From an uncultured Methylobacillus sp. (GTDB taxonomy: Bacteria > Pseudomonadota > Gammaproteobacteria > Burkholderiales > Methylophilaceae): 43,995 bases of DNA. Numbering within the stretch: position 1 is the stretch's first letter; each line of letters begins with the position of its first letter. Position numbers and translations under genes: made by a program. The notes under the pieces were generated by a model. The model was not told where the DNA came from, searched no databases, and was given only the letters and a program-made list of their open reading frames with translations. The stretch lies in contig CAMLDO010000017.1 in the NCBI GenBank assembly GCA_946478865.1, positions 1-43,995 of the forward strand. The letters are read 5' to 3'. Of this stretch, positions 36,354 through 43,995 are shown in pieces.

Positions 36354-36371
36354 GTGACATATTTATGACGA
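36354..36371 (-). promoter_or_regulatory. PHO box upstream of the porin gene
   Basis: On the minus strand TCGTCATAAATATGTCAC matches 15 of 18 positions of the PhoB-binding consensus (two TGTCA-type repeats 11 bases apart). Ten bases further down is CAAAAT, a plausible -10, the spacing usual for PhoB-activated promoters. Confidence 0.75.
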
Positions 36372-36377
36372 TGACTT

Positions 36378-36419
36378 TAAAAACCACAGCGCTGTTGTAA
36401 ATATGCAACACCCTGCGGT
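36378..36419 (-). terminator. Probable terminator of the REC-PAS-GGDEF-EAL gene
   Basis: On the minus strand ACCGCAG...CTGTGGT with an inner TGTTG/CAACA stem is followed by TTTTT. It lies just after the gene ending at 36447 and just before the PHO box, separating the c-di-GMP genes from the porin. Confidence 0.65.
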
Positions 36420-36446
36420 ACCTCTGTGAGGCGGGGAATATGAGGG

Positions 36447-38480
36447 CTATAGCGCGATGCGGCCTTCGGACAGAACCTGGCTCAGCTCTTCGGCAGGCAT
36501 GGGTTTGCTGAACAGAAAACCCTGGATATGGTCGCAACGGCGTTCTCGCAGGAACGCCAATTGCTCGGTGGTTTCCACCCCTTCCGCGACGCTGACCATG
36601 GACATATTCTGAGCCAGGCCGATCACTGCCGAGGCAATCGCGGCATCTTCGGAATTGGTGGGTACGTTCAGCACGAAGGACTGACAAATCTTCAACGTGT
36701 CGATGGGGAAATGCTTGAGGTAGGTCAGCGAGGAGGCACCGGTTCCGAAATCGTCGATCGCAATGCTGACGCCAAGCTCCTTCATGCGCCTGAGCGTATG
36801 CACGTTCTGATCGATGTTTTCCATGAAGATGCTTTCGGTCAGTTCGAGTTCAAGCAGCTCCGCAGGCAATCCGGTGTGATTCAGGATATGCTCGACCTTC
36901 GCAGCTAGATCGGTTTGGGTAAACTGCCGCACCGACAAGTTGACCGCCACGCGCACGGGACTGCCCCCATCCAGCCAGAGCTTTGCCTGGCGGCATGCTT
37001 CGGTCAGCACCCAATCTCCGACCGGGAGTATGAGCCCGGTTTCCTCCAGCAGCGGGATGAATTCGATTGGCGACACCAGCCCCAACTCCGGGTGCTGCCA
37101 GCGCAGCAATGCTTCCACGCCGATGATGCGGTGATCTTCCATCGACACCTGCGGCTGGAAATACAACAGGAACTCATTGCGTTCCAGCGCGCGGCGCAGG
37201 TTGTTTTCCAGCACCATGCGCTCGTAGGCGACGGCGTCCATCTCCGGCATGTACAGCTGGAAAGTATCCTTGCCCAGGCTCTTCGCGGAATACATCGCGA
37301 CATCGGCGCGCTGCAGCAGCATTTCGGCCACCTCGCCCGAGGGCGGGCAGCAGGCAATGCCGATACTCGCGGTGATGTAGATTTCATGCCCATCGACTTC
37401 GAACGCCGGGCGCAAGGCGTCGAGGATTTTCTGCGCAACGATTTGCGCGTCCTCGTCATGCTGCACATTGGTCAGAATGAGGGCGAACTCGTCGCCGCCC
37501 AGTCGCGCCACGGTATCCGTACCGCGCACGCAGGCGCCGATACGTCCTGCCACCTGCTGCAGCAGTCTGTCGCCTATGGTATGGCCGAGCGTGTCGTTGA
37601 CGTTCTTGAAGCGGTCGAGGTCGACGAACAGCACACCTACCTGGTCGCCAGTACGCTGCGCATTCGCGAGTGCCTGCTGCAGCCGCTCGTTGAACATGAG
37701 GCGATTGGGCAGACCCGTGAGCGGATCGTGGTTCGCGAGAAAATGCAGACGCGCCTCGGTCTGCTTGAGCGCGGTAATTTCGGCAAAGACGATGACGCGG
37801 TGGGAGACCTCCTTGGCCAGCCCCAGCACATCGGTAATGCTCATCCATACCGGGAAGCGCTCGCCGTTCTTGCGGCGCAAAAAGGATTCGCCGCGCCAGC
37901 CATTGGAGCCATCATGGCTCACGGGCACGGCTTCCAGCGCATCGCCCCAGATGATGTTGCGGTGCTGCCCTAGCACTTCCTCGCTCTCGAAACCGGTCAT
38001 GGCACAGAATGCCGGGTTGACGCTCACCACCTGGTTACGGGCATCGGTAATCACGATACCTTCCATGGTGCTTTCGAACACCTGAGCTGCAAGACGCAGG
38101 CGTTCTTCTGCACGCTTGCGTTCGATTGCATAGCGCATCGCGCGCGACAGCCAGCGCGCATCCACGCTGCCCTTGACCAGAAAATCCTGTGCCCCGGCCT
38201 GCACCAGTTCGGAAGCGAACGCTTCGTCGTCAAGCCCGGTCATGACCACGATAGCGACCGTGGGCGCCTCTGCGTAGACCTGCCAGAAAGTGCGCTTGCT
38301 CTCCGAGTCGGGCAAGGAAAGATCGAGCAGGATGATGTCGAAATCCTGCTCGCGTATGCGTGCGGTCGCCTCCTTGAGAGACTGGGCCATGACCAGCGTA
38401 TAGTCTGGCAATGCTTCCATGAGCATGAATTCGAGCAGCCGGGCATCGCCCGGATTGTCTTCGACCAGGAGTATGCGCAT
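36447..38480 (-). CDS. REC-PAS-GGDEF-EAL response regulator
   Basis: The 677-residue protein has a receiver domain (residues 1-120, phosphoacceptor Asp53 in LLDLSLPDS, Lys103) and a PAS domain (about 130-250). A GGDEF domain follows (ARLGGDEF near 328, I-site RGTD), then an EAL domain (EALLRWQHPELG near 456). EAL keys [23 protein letters not shown] and QGF are present; in the usual LKIDRSFV motif the sequence is LKICQSFV, so the Lys stays but Asp-Arg becomes Cys-Gln. The upstream flank is a MITE-like element, and no ribosome site is visible before the ATG. It may be the last gene of the kinase/receiver cluster. Confidence 0.92.
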   Translation of the reverse strand: MRILLVEDNPGDARLLEFMLMEALPDYTLVMAQSLKEATARIREQDFDIILLDLSLPDSESKRTFWQVYAEAPTVAIVVMTGLDDEAFASELVQAGAQDFLVKGSVDARWLSRAMRYAIERKRAEERLRLAAQVFESTMEGIVITDARNQVVSVNPAFCAMTGFESEEVLGQHRNIIWGDALEAVPVSHDGSNGWRGESFLRRKNGERFPVWMSITDVLGLAKEVSHRVIVFAEITALKQTEARLHFLANHDPLTGLPNRLMFNERLQQALANAQRTGDQVGVLFVDLDRFKNVNDTLGHTIGDRLLQQVAGRIGACVRGTDTVARLGGDEFALILTNVQHDEDAQIVAQKILDALRPAFEVDGHEIYITASIGIACCPPSGEVAEMLLQRADVAMYSAKSLGKDTFQLYMPEMDAVAYERMVLENNLRRALERNEFLLYFQPQVSMEDHRIIGVEALLRWQHPELGLVSPIEFIPLLEETGLILPVGDWVLTEACRQAKLWLDGGSPVRVAVNLSVRQFTQTDLAAKVEHILNHTGLPAELLELELTESIFMENIDQNVHTLRRMKELGVSIAIDDFGTGASSLTYLKHFPIDTLKICQSFVLNVPTNSEDAAIASAVIGLAQNMSMVSVAEGVETTEQLAFLRERRCDHIQGFLFSKPMPAEELSQVLSEGRIAL

Positions 38481-38482
38481 TG

Positions 38483-38751
38483 AGAGCCTATTTCAGTGAT
38501 AAACGAATGTGCGCTGACCATGCATTGCGCGCAGGGCTAGGGGAGAGCCGCGCAGTTCGGTCATTCCAAACAAGCGGCGAATAACAACGCCATGCGCGCA
38601 ATGCATGGCCAGCCCGGAGGGTTTGAACACAAAAGGGTGCCTGCGGCGTTACGAGGCTTGCCCATGGAACCACCATTGGCTGCGCCTCACGCCTTGCACT
38701 CATTCTTTTTGTGTTCAAACGCATCTTTCGTTTATCACTGAAACAGGCTCT
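38483..38751. mobile_element. 269-bp MITE-like element with nested inverted repeats
   Basis: The ends are 25-bp terminal inverted repeats (38483-38507 and 38727-38751) matching at 24 of 25 positions, each beginning AGAGCCTRTTTCAGTG. Inside are two further perfect inverted pairs: 16 bp (CCATGCATTGCGCGCA, 38518-38533 with 38593-38608) and 14 bp (GTTTGAACACAAAA, 38621-38634 with 38707-38720). There is no reading frame of note and no transposase. No target-site duplication is clear. It fills the whole gap between two c-di-GMP genes and its right end gives part of the upstream gene's stop codon. Confidence 0.75.
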
Positions 38752-40480
38752 AACCCTCTCCCGCCAGCGCAACTTCCACCTTGCCGCCCCGGCGCAGAAG
38801 CTTCGAGGCGTCCGCGGGAATCAGCGGGCGGCTGTAGAGGTAACCTTGCGCATCGTCGCAGGACAGGCTACGCAACAGATTGAGTTGCTCGGGCGTTTCC
38901 ACCCCTTCGGCCAGCCCCTTCATCTTGAAGACATGGGCGACCTGAATGACGGCGCGGGCGAAATTGGCCCCCTCGTCCGACGACGATGCATCCTCGACCA
39001 TGGAGCGGTCGAGCTTGATGGAATCGAAGGGGAAATTGCACAGGTAGCGGAAGGAAGCGCGACCGCTGCCAAAATTATCCAGCGCCAGACGAATGCCGAG
39101 GTGATGCAGCCGGGTCAGCACCATGAGCACACGGTCTTCGTTATCCATGAGCGCAGATTCCGGCACTTCCAGCTCCAGATTCTGCGGAGCCAGCCCGCTG
39201 CGTTGCAGGGCATTGGCCACGATATCGGCCAGATTCGCCTGCAGTAGCTGGCGCGAAGCCAGATTGACCGACATGACCAGCGGCTCGGCGCTTTCCTCCT
39301 GCCATTGCCGGCCCTGCTTGCACACTTCACCCAGCACCCATTCGCCGACGGCGAGAATCAGATCGGTGCTTTCCAGCGCATGCATGAATTGTCCGGGCAG
39401 CAGCAAACCGCGCTGCGGATGCTGCCAGCGCAACAGCGCTTCCATGCCGATGATGCGGCCGCTCGCAATGTCCACTTGCGGCTGATAATTGACGACGAAT
39501 TCATTGTTTTCCAGCGCGCGGAACAGCTGGCCGCGCAGGCCGCTGCTCTCGCCGGCCTCGATGTTCATCGTCGGCGAATAGAAACGGCTCGCACTCACGG
39601 CACCTGCCTCGGTCTTGGCCTGGTACATCGCGACATCGGCGTTGCGCAGCAGATCTTCCATGGTATCGCCGTCGTTCGGATAGATGCTGATGCCGACGCT
39701 CACATGCACGTGCAGCAGGCGATCGTGCACCGAATACGGCGACTCCATATAGTTGAGGATTTTCTGCGTGACCGCCATGACGTCGTCCACGCCTCGGATA
39801 TCGTGCAGGATCAGCACGAATTCGTCGCCGCCCATGCGTGCGATGAAATCGGTCTCGCGCACGCATTCGCGCAGGCGCTCCGCTACCTGGCAGAGCAGTT
39901 GATCGCCGACATGGTGGCCGAAAATATCGTTGATCGGCTTGAAGTCGTTGAGATCCATGAGCAGCAACGCGATCTGGCTCTCGTTGCGGCGCGACCATGC
40001 CATCGCGGTCTTGAGGCGATCGTAGAGATGCTTGCGATTGGCGAGGCCGGTGAGGCTGTCGTGATGCGCGAAATAGTGCAGCCGGTCTTCCAGCCGCTTG
40101 CGCTCGATGGCGTAATGCAGCGCGCGTATGAGCAAGTGCGCGCTGATGTGATTCTTGACCAGGAAGTCCTGCGCGCCGTGTTGCACCGCACTGATGGCCA
40201 GCGCCTCGTCGCCGATGCTGCTCAGCACCACCACCGGAATTTCGGGCGCCGACGAATGAATCTTCAGCAGGGTATCCAGTCCGGCCCCATCCGGCAGCTG
40301 CAAATCCAGCAGGATGACGGTGACATCCTGCTCGCGCATGACGCCGAGTGCCGATTCAAGCCGCTCCGCCACGTGCAGCACGAACCGCTGACGCTTGTCC
40401 TCGGCGAGCATTTCGTTGACCAGGCGCACATCGCCCGGATTATCTTCTACCAGCAGCAGATGAATCGGCGGTTGGGTCAT
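38750..40480 (-). CDS. REC-GGDEF-EAL response regulator with altered EAL site
   Basis: The 576-residue protein has a receiver (Asp59 in LLDLQLPDGAG, Lys at FLVKNH). A GGDEF domain (ARMGGDEF near 217, I-site RETD) and an EAL domain (MEALLRWQHPQRG near 346) follow. The EAL motif DDFGTG reads LALDNFGSG near residue 466, so one metal-binding Asp is Asn; the other EAL keys (VNLA, ELEVPES, IKLDRS, AEGVE, QGY) remain. Phosphodiesterase activity is probably weak or lost. Its last codons run into the MITE-like element, which supplies the TAG stop, so the native C-terminus may be altered. It starts 17 bases after the single-domain receiver gene. Confidence 0.92.
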   Translation of the reverse strand: MTQPPIHLLLVEDNPGDVRLVNEMLAEDKRQRFVLHVAERLESALGVMREQDVTVILLDLQLPDGAGLDTLLKIHSSAPEIPVVVLSSIGDEALAISAVQHGAQDFLVKNHISAHLLIRALHYAIERKRLEDRLHYFAHHDSLTGLANRKHLYDRLKTAMAWSRRNESQIALLLMDLNDFKPINDIFGHHVGDQLLCQVAERLRECVRETDFIARMGGDEFVLILHDIRGVDDVMAVTQKILNYMESPYSVHDRLLHVHVSVGISIYPNDGDTMEDLLRNADVAMYQAKTEAGAVSASRFYSPTMNIEAGESSGLRGQLFRALENNEFVVNYQPQVDIASGRIIGMEALLRWQHPQRGLLLPGQFMHALESTDLILAVGEWVLGEVCKQGRQWQEESAEPLVMSVNLASRQLLQANLADIVANALQRSGLAPQNLELEVPESALMDNEDRVLMVLTRLHHLGIRLALDNFGSGRASFRYLCNFPFDSIKLDRSMVEDASSSDEGANFARAVIQVAHVFKMKGLAEGVETPEQLNLLRSLSCDDAQGYLYSRPLIPADASKLLRRGGKVEVALAGEG

Positions 40481-40497
40481 GGCAGCCTCTGGTAAGA

Positions 40498-40956
40498 CTA
40501 GTCGGTAATTACGCTCGAAGGTAACGTCACGATGGTCAGCCAGAAGGTTTCGATCGACTGGATGACCTTGATGAACTGCTCCAGATCGACCGGCTTGGTG
40601 ACGTAGCAGTTGGCGTGCAGTTCGTAGGTCCGCAGCACGTCCTGCTCGGCTTCCGAGGAGGTGATGATAACCACCGGGATCAGGCGCAGGTTGGGGTCGG
40701 CCTTCACCTCGGCCAGCACCTCGCGTCCGTCCTTCTTGGGCAGGTTGAGGTCGAGCAGGATCACGTCGGGGCGGGGCGCATCGAAATACTTGCCTTCGCG
40801 ACGCAGAAAGGCCATCGCCTCGACGCCGTCGGGAACCACATTCAGGTTGTTGCTGATCTTGCTTTCGCGCAAGGCTTCCTTGGTCAAGCGCACGTCGCCG
40901 GGATTATCTTCCGCCAACAAAAACTCTACCGGCCTACCCATCAATCTTGTCTCCAT
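40498..40956 (-). CDS. Single-domain response regulator (Rcp1/CheY-like)
   Basis: The 152-residue receiver ([20 protein letters not shown]) has phosphoacceptor Asp69 ([13 protein letters not shown]), the switch Thr/Ser ([12 protein letters not shown]) and Lys ([12 protein letters not shown]). It belongs to the Rcp1 group that receives phosphate from phytochrome- or PAS-type kinases. There is no output domain, so it is a phosphate shuttle or a protein-interaction switch. It lies 13 bases after the kinase gene with a strong GGAG site, and 17 bases before the REC-GGDEF-EAL gene, so the three form an operon. Confidence 0.94.
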   Translation of the reverse strand: METRLMGRPVEFLLAEDNPGDVRLTKEALRESKISNNLNVVPDGVEAMAFLRREGKYFDAPRPDVILLDLNLPKKDGREVLAEVKADPNLRLIPVVIITSSEAEQDVLRTYELHANCYVTKPVDLEQFIKVIQSIETFWLTIVTLPSSVITD

Positions 40957-40969
40957 AATGACTCCTTAT

Positions 40970-42577
40970 CTACTCCTTGCTCTCAGGGGCGGCGGATAAG
41001 GTAAACAGAAAAGTCGCGCCCTGACCCGGCTCGGACTCGACCCAGATCATTCCGCCATGGCGCTCAACGATTTTCTTGCAGACAGCCAGGCCGATCCCTG
41101 TACCCGGGTACTCCTGCTTGCCGTGCAATCGTTGGAAAATCACAAAAATACGTTCGAAGAATTCCGGCGCGATGCCGATGCCGTTGTCCTTTACCGAAAT
41201 CACCCAGTCGTGGCCGCGCCGTTGCGCGCCGACATGAATGCGCGGCTTCTCGCCGCTGTGGAATTTGACTGCGTTGCCGATCAGGTTCTGCAGTAGCTGC
41301 GTGAGCTGCGATATGTCGGCCATTACACGCGGCATGGGATCGTGCGTAACTTCCGCACCGGCTTCCTCGATCGCCATGCGCAAGTTGATGAGCGCATGCT
41401 CCAGCGAGAGGCCGGACTCACATGGTTGCAACGGCTTGCCGCGCGTGCCCACGCGCGAAATCATGAGCAGGTCATTGATGAGCGCCTGCATGCGCATCGC
41501 ACCGTCCACCGCGTAATGGATGAATTCGTTGGCGTCCTCGTCCAGCTTGTCCTTGTAGCGGCGCGCGAGCAGCTGCGTATAGCTCGCCACCATGCGCAAC
41601 GGCTCCTGCAAATCGTGCGAGGCGACGTAGGCGAACTGTTCCAGCTCGCGATTGGAGCGCGCCAGTTCGTCCGTACGGCTCACAAGCGCCTGCTGTGTCT
41701 GCTTGAAAGTGGTGATATCAGAGAACTCGACGATGATGTGCGTCACCACGCCCTTACCATCCTTGGCGCCGGTGACGTTCATCCAGGAAGGGAACTCCTC
41801 GCCCGACTGGCGCTTGAGCATGGTTTCGCCCTGCCACTGCCCGCCCGACTGCACCGTAGCCAGCACGTCATCGAACGACTCCTGATTTGCATCCGCATGC
41901 AGGGAACGCAGGCTCTTGCCGATAATCTCCTGCGGGGTATAGCCCATCACTACAGTGACGCTCTTGTTGCCATGCAGGATGGTGCCATGCATGTCGGCAA
42001 TGAACACGCCTTCGAGATTGGTCTCGAATACGGTCGAGAACACGCGCAGCTCTTCGCGGTCGGCATGCACGAAAGCCGAGACTGTGAGCGCGATATCGAA
42101 CATCGCCAGTCGGGTCAGCACTCGGTAATAGTCGGTCAGCTTTTGCGTATCGCCGCCGGCGATTTCCAGCACTTCGGGCAGCAAGCGGTCCAGATAGAAG
42201 GCGAAGGAGCCGAGGAACCAGCGCAGGCGCAGGCGATGGCTCTGCTGCACGACGCCGGCACGCACGCGCTCGCGCACATACTCCTCGTCGAGATTGGCAT
42301 TGAGGAATTGGGAAAAGTAGCCGCGCTGCTGCTGGCGGATTTCCGCCATGCGCGCGGGATCGTCGAAGGTCGCGCTGATGCCCTGGAACTGCCCGAGATA
42401 ATCGCCCAGCGCATCTACCAGCGCCGTCTCGCGGCCGGCAAGCTTTTGTTCCAGCTCCCGGATAATCGCTATTTCGTGCTCGCCCAAGCCGAAAATCTGC
42501 TTGCGTGCGGCCTGCTCTTCCACGCCCGGGAAGATACGCTCGATCAGAGCCTCGAGTTCGGAGGGATGGTCGGTCAT
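40970..42577 (-). CDS. Globin-type sensor histidine kinase with PAS domain
   Basis: The 535-residue soluble kinase has an N-terminal domain (about 25-170) resembling protoglobin/globin-coupled sensors (YFSQFLNANLDEEYVRERVR, WFLGSFAFYLDRLLP). A PAS/PAC domain (about 180-305), HisKA (YVASHDLQEPLRM, phosphoacceptor His321) and HATPase_c (NAVKFHSGEKP, DNGIGIAPEFFERIF, GTGIGLAVCKKIV) follow. The position of the proximal haem His appears to be Gln111, with a His three residues on (His114). If haem is bound, it would sense oxygen or NO. It should phosphorylate the adjacent receiver(s). No ribosome site is evident before the ATG. Confidence 0.85.
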   Translation of the reverse strand: MTDHPSELEALIERIFPGVEEQAARKQIFGLGEHEIAIIRELEQKLAGRETALVDALGDYLGQFQGISATFDDPARMAEIRQQQRGYFSQFLNANLDEEYVRERVRAGVVQQSHRLRLRWFLGSFAFYLDRLLPEVLEIAGGDTQKLTDYYRVLTRLAMFDIALTVSAFVHADREELRVFSTVFETNLEGVFIADMHGTILHGNKSVTVVMGYTPQEIIGKSLRSLHADANQESFDDVLATVQSGGQWQGETMLKRQSGEEFPSWMNVTGAKDGKGVVTHIIVEFSDITTFKQTQQALVSRTDELARSNRELEQFAYVASHDLQEPLRMVASYTQLLARRYKDKLDEDANEFIHYAVDGAMRMQALINDLLMISRVGTRGKPLQPCESGLSLEHALINLRMAIEEAGAEVTHDPMPRVMADISQLTQLLQNLIGNAVKFHSGEKPRIHVGAQRRGHDWVISVKDNGIGIAPEFFERIFVIFQRLHGKQEYPGTGIGLAVCKKIVERHGGMIWVESEPGQGATFLFTLSAAPESKE

Positions 42578-42747
42578 GATCAGCGGAAGGAGATCATGAA
42601 TGGATGTGCTTCTACAGCGATGGACGCATCGACGCTATCCTGACAGAGAGGATACGAACCCCAACAAATGACTGCCAACCCACACCTCCAGAGAAATTGT
42701 TTTCACTGCGCGGCCTTTGGAAAGACTCTTTTTTTATTGTTGTTGTG

Positions 42748-42808
42748 GGCGCCATATCGGCGCCTTGTTGTTATCACTCTCTGCGGTAGCCGGGCTGCAG
42801 GCAGCCCG
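42748..42808. other. Two hairpins downstream of lysS
   Basis: GGCGCC-ATATC-GGCGCC (42748-42764) and CGGGCTG-CAGG-CAGCCCG (42791-42808) are perfect short stems just after the lysS stop on the minus strand. Neither is followed by a T tract on that strand, so they may be a factor-dependent terminator or 3' stabiliser. The rest of the 240-base gap (42578-42817) holds the promoter region of the kinase operon; no gene is seen. Confidence 0.5.
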
Positions 42809-42817
42809 AATCTCAAC

Positions 42818-43995
42818 CTAAACAGGAGCTTCCGGTCTCATATGCGGGAACAATATCACATCACGGATGCTGGGGGAATCGGTCAACAACATGACCAGGC
42901 GGTCGATACCGATGCCGCAGCCGCCGGTCGGAGGCATGCCATATTCCAGCGCCCGGATATAGTCGGCGTCGTAATACATCGCCTCGTCGTCGCCGGCCTC
43001 CTTTGCTTCCACCTGCTGGCGGAAACGCGCGGCCTGGTCTTCCGGATCGTTAAGTTCTGAGAAGCCGTTGGCGATTTCGCGGCCGGTGATGAACAGCTCG
43101 AAGCGCTCGGTGATGCCGGGCACCGTGTCGGAAGCGCGCGCCAGCGGCGACACCTCGACCGGGTAATCGATGATATAAGTCGGCTCCCACAGCTGGGACT
43201 CCGCGGTTTCCTCGAATAGCGCCAGTTGCAGCGCGCCGAGACCGACATGCGCCAACGCCTCGATGCCCCACTTGGCCTTGAGTTCGGCGCGGATGAAAGC
43301 AGCATCCGCGAGTTGCGCATCGCTGTATTCCGGTGCGTACTTCTTGATCGCGCCGACAATGGTCAGGCGCTGGAACGGCTTGGCCAGATCGACCTCGCGG
43401 CCCTGATAGGTCACGGTCGCGGTGCCGCAGGCGGCAATCGCGGCGGCGCGGATGCATTCCTCGGTGAAGTCCATGAGCCACTTGTAATCGGTGTACGCGG
43501 CGTAGAACTCCATCATCGTGAATTCAGGGTTGTGGCGTACGCTCAGACCTTCGTTGCGGAAGTTGCGGTTGATCTCGAACACGCGCTCGAAGCCGCCGAC
43601 GATGAGGCGCTTGAGGAACAGCTCCGGCGCGATGCGCAGGAACATCTGCATGTCGAGCGCATTGTGGTGCGTCGTGAAAGGCTTGGCTGCCGCGCCGCCC
43701 GGGATCGGGTGCAGCATCGGCGTTTCCACTTCGAGGAACTGGTGACCGGTCATGAACTGGCGGATCGCCGAGACGACGCGGCTGCGCGCGGCGAAGGTCT
43801 TGCGCGTGTCCTCGTTCATGATGAGGTCCACGTAGCGCTGGCGGTACTTGGTTTCCTGGTCGGCGAGGCCGTGGAATTTCTCCGGCAGCGGACGCAGAGA
43901 CTTGGATACCAGGCGCAGCACATCTACCTTCACCGACAGCTCGCCGGTCTTGGTCTTGAACAGCGTGCCTTCCGCGCTGAGGATATCGCCCATGT
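42818..43995 (-). CDS. lysS: Lysyl-tRNA synthetase, C-terminal part (partial)
   Basis: About 391 residues of a class II lysyl-tRNA synthetase are visible, running off the right edge; roughly the first 110 residues are missing. The visible part starts within the anticodon-binding OB domain ([20 protein letters not shown]). It contains motif 1 ([20 protein letters not shown]), motif 2 ([24 protein letters not shown]) and motif 3 ([13 protein letters not shown]), with the usual GGAAAKPF loop. The TAG stop is at 42818-42820. It charges tRNA-Lys with lysine. Confidence 0.97.
   Translation of the reverse strand, partial: MGDILSAEGTLFKTKTGELSVKVDVLRLVSKSLRPLPEKFHGLADQETKYRQRYVDLIMNEDTRKTFAARSRVVSAIRQFMTGHQFLEVETPMLHPIPGGAAAKPFTTHHNALDMQMFLRIAPELFLKRLIVGGFERVFEINRNFRNEGLSVRHNPEFTMMEFYAAYTDYKWLMDFTEECIRAAAIAACGTATVTYQGREVDLAKPFQRLTIVGAIKKYAPEYSDAQLADAAFIRAELKAKWGIEALAHVGLGALQLALFEETAESQLWEPTYIIDYPVEVSPLARASDTVPGITERFELFITGREIANGFSELNDPEDQAARFRQQVEAKEAGDDEAMYYDADYIRALEYGMPPTGGCGIGIDRLVMLLTDSPSIRDVILFPHMRPEAPV

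Noticed and set aside
38483..38751. Possible c-di-GMP riboswitch between c-di-GMP genes
   Set aside because: I see no GEMM-type conserved core, and the end-to-end terminal inverted repeats fit a mobile element better; a covariance-model search would settle it.
41342..42643. Plus-strand open frame of 433 codons opposite the histidine kinase
   Set aside because: The kinase has all H, N and G boxes; the antisense product has no recognisable domain.

Overview
The window looks like chromosomal DNA of a Gram-negative betaproteobacterium with moderately high GC. An iron-oxidiser or other member of the Gallionellaceae/Nitrosomonadales is my best guess. The basis is the set of gene neighbourhoods (rnfABCDGE-nth, dapA-bamC, a complete isc operon, lipoproteins with Gram-negative lipoboxes, a phosphate-type porin); this is inference, as no rRNA or other marker is present.

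Layout. 1-685 is the start of flhF, running off the left edge. 920-4315 (minus) is a compact stress/metal locus: ECF sigma factor, zinc-finger anti-sigma, then hvfA-hvfB-hvfC and a DoxX protein. This is a ribosomally made, enzyme-modified (RiPP) copper-binding peptide system with its own regulator. It is divergent from a secreted EF-hand protein (4471-4944). 4987-11741 (minus) is one tightly overlapped operon, rnfA-B-C-D-G-E-nth-DUF1841-TVP38. 11953-14919 (plus) holds dapA, bamC and a metallo-beta-lactamase-fold hydrolase. 14989-17838 (minus) holds an Ala/Pro/Glu-repeat lipoprotein and an operon of roxA, a DUF7931 protein and a short secretin-like protein. 17936-18876 (plus) is bcp-slyD. 18933-23384 (minus) holds mutS, a BON-domain protein, a DUF1992 protein and suhB. 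23467-25014 (plus) holds trmJ and cysE. 25096-31646 (plus) is iscR, a second cysteine desulfurase, iscS, iscU, iscA, hscB, hscA and fdx, behind a promoter carrying an IscR-like operator.

31725-42577 (minus) is dominated by cyclic-di-GMP signalling. It holds a MASE1-PAS-PAS-GGDEF-EAL membrane protein and a phosphate-selective porin with a convincing PHO box. It also holds a four-gene set: globin-type histidine kinase, stand-alone receiver, REC-GGDEF-EAL and REC-PAS-GGDEF-EAL. A 269-bp non-coding element with 25-bp terminal inverted repeats sits exactly between the last two genes. 42818-43995 is the 3' part of lysS, running off the right edge.

Most notable: the self-contained ECF/anti-sigma/Hvf RiPP locus with variant EGNCG core motifs; the MITE-like element between two c-di-GMP genes, which supplies one stop codon and abuts the next start codon; the PHO box before the porin; a globin-type kinase with Gln where the haem-ligating His is expected; and an EAL domain with a substituted metal-binding Asp. 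No tRNA, rRNA, CRISPR array, phage or transposase gene was seen, and no gene-free stretch exceeds 300 bases.
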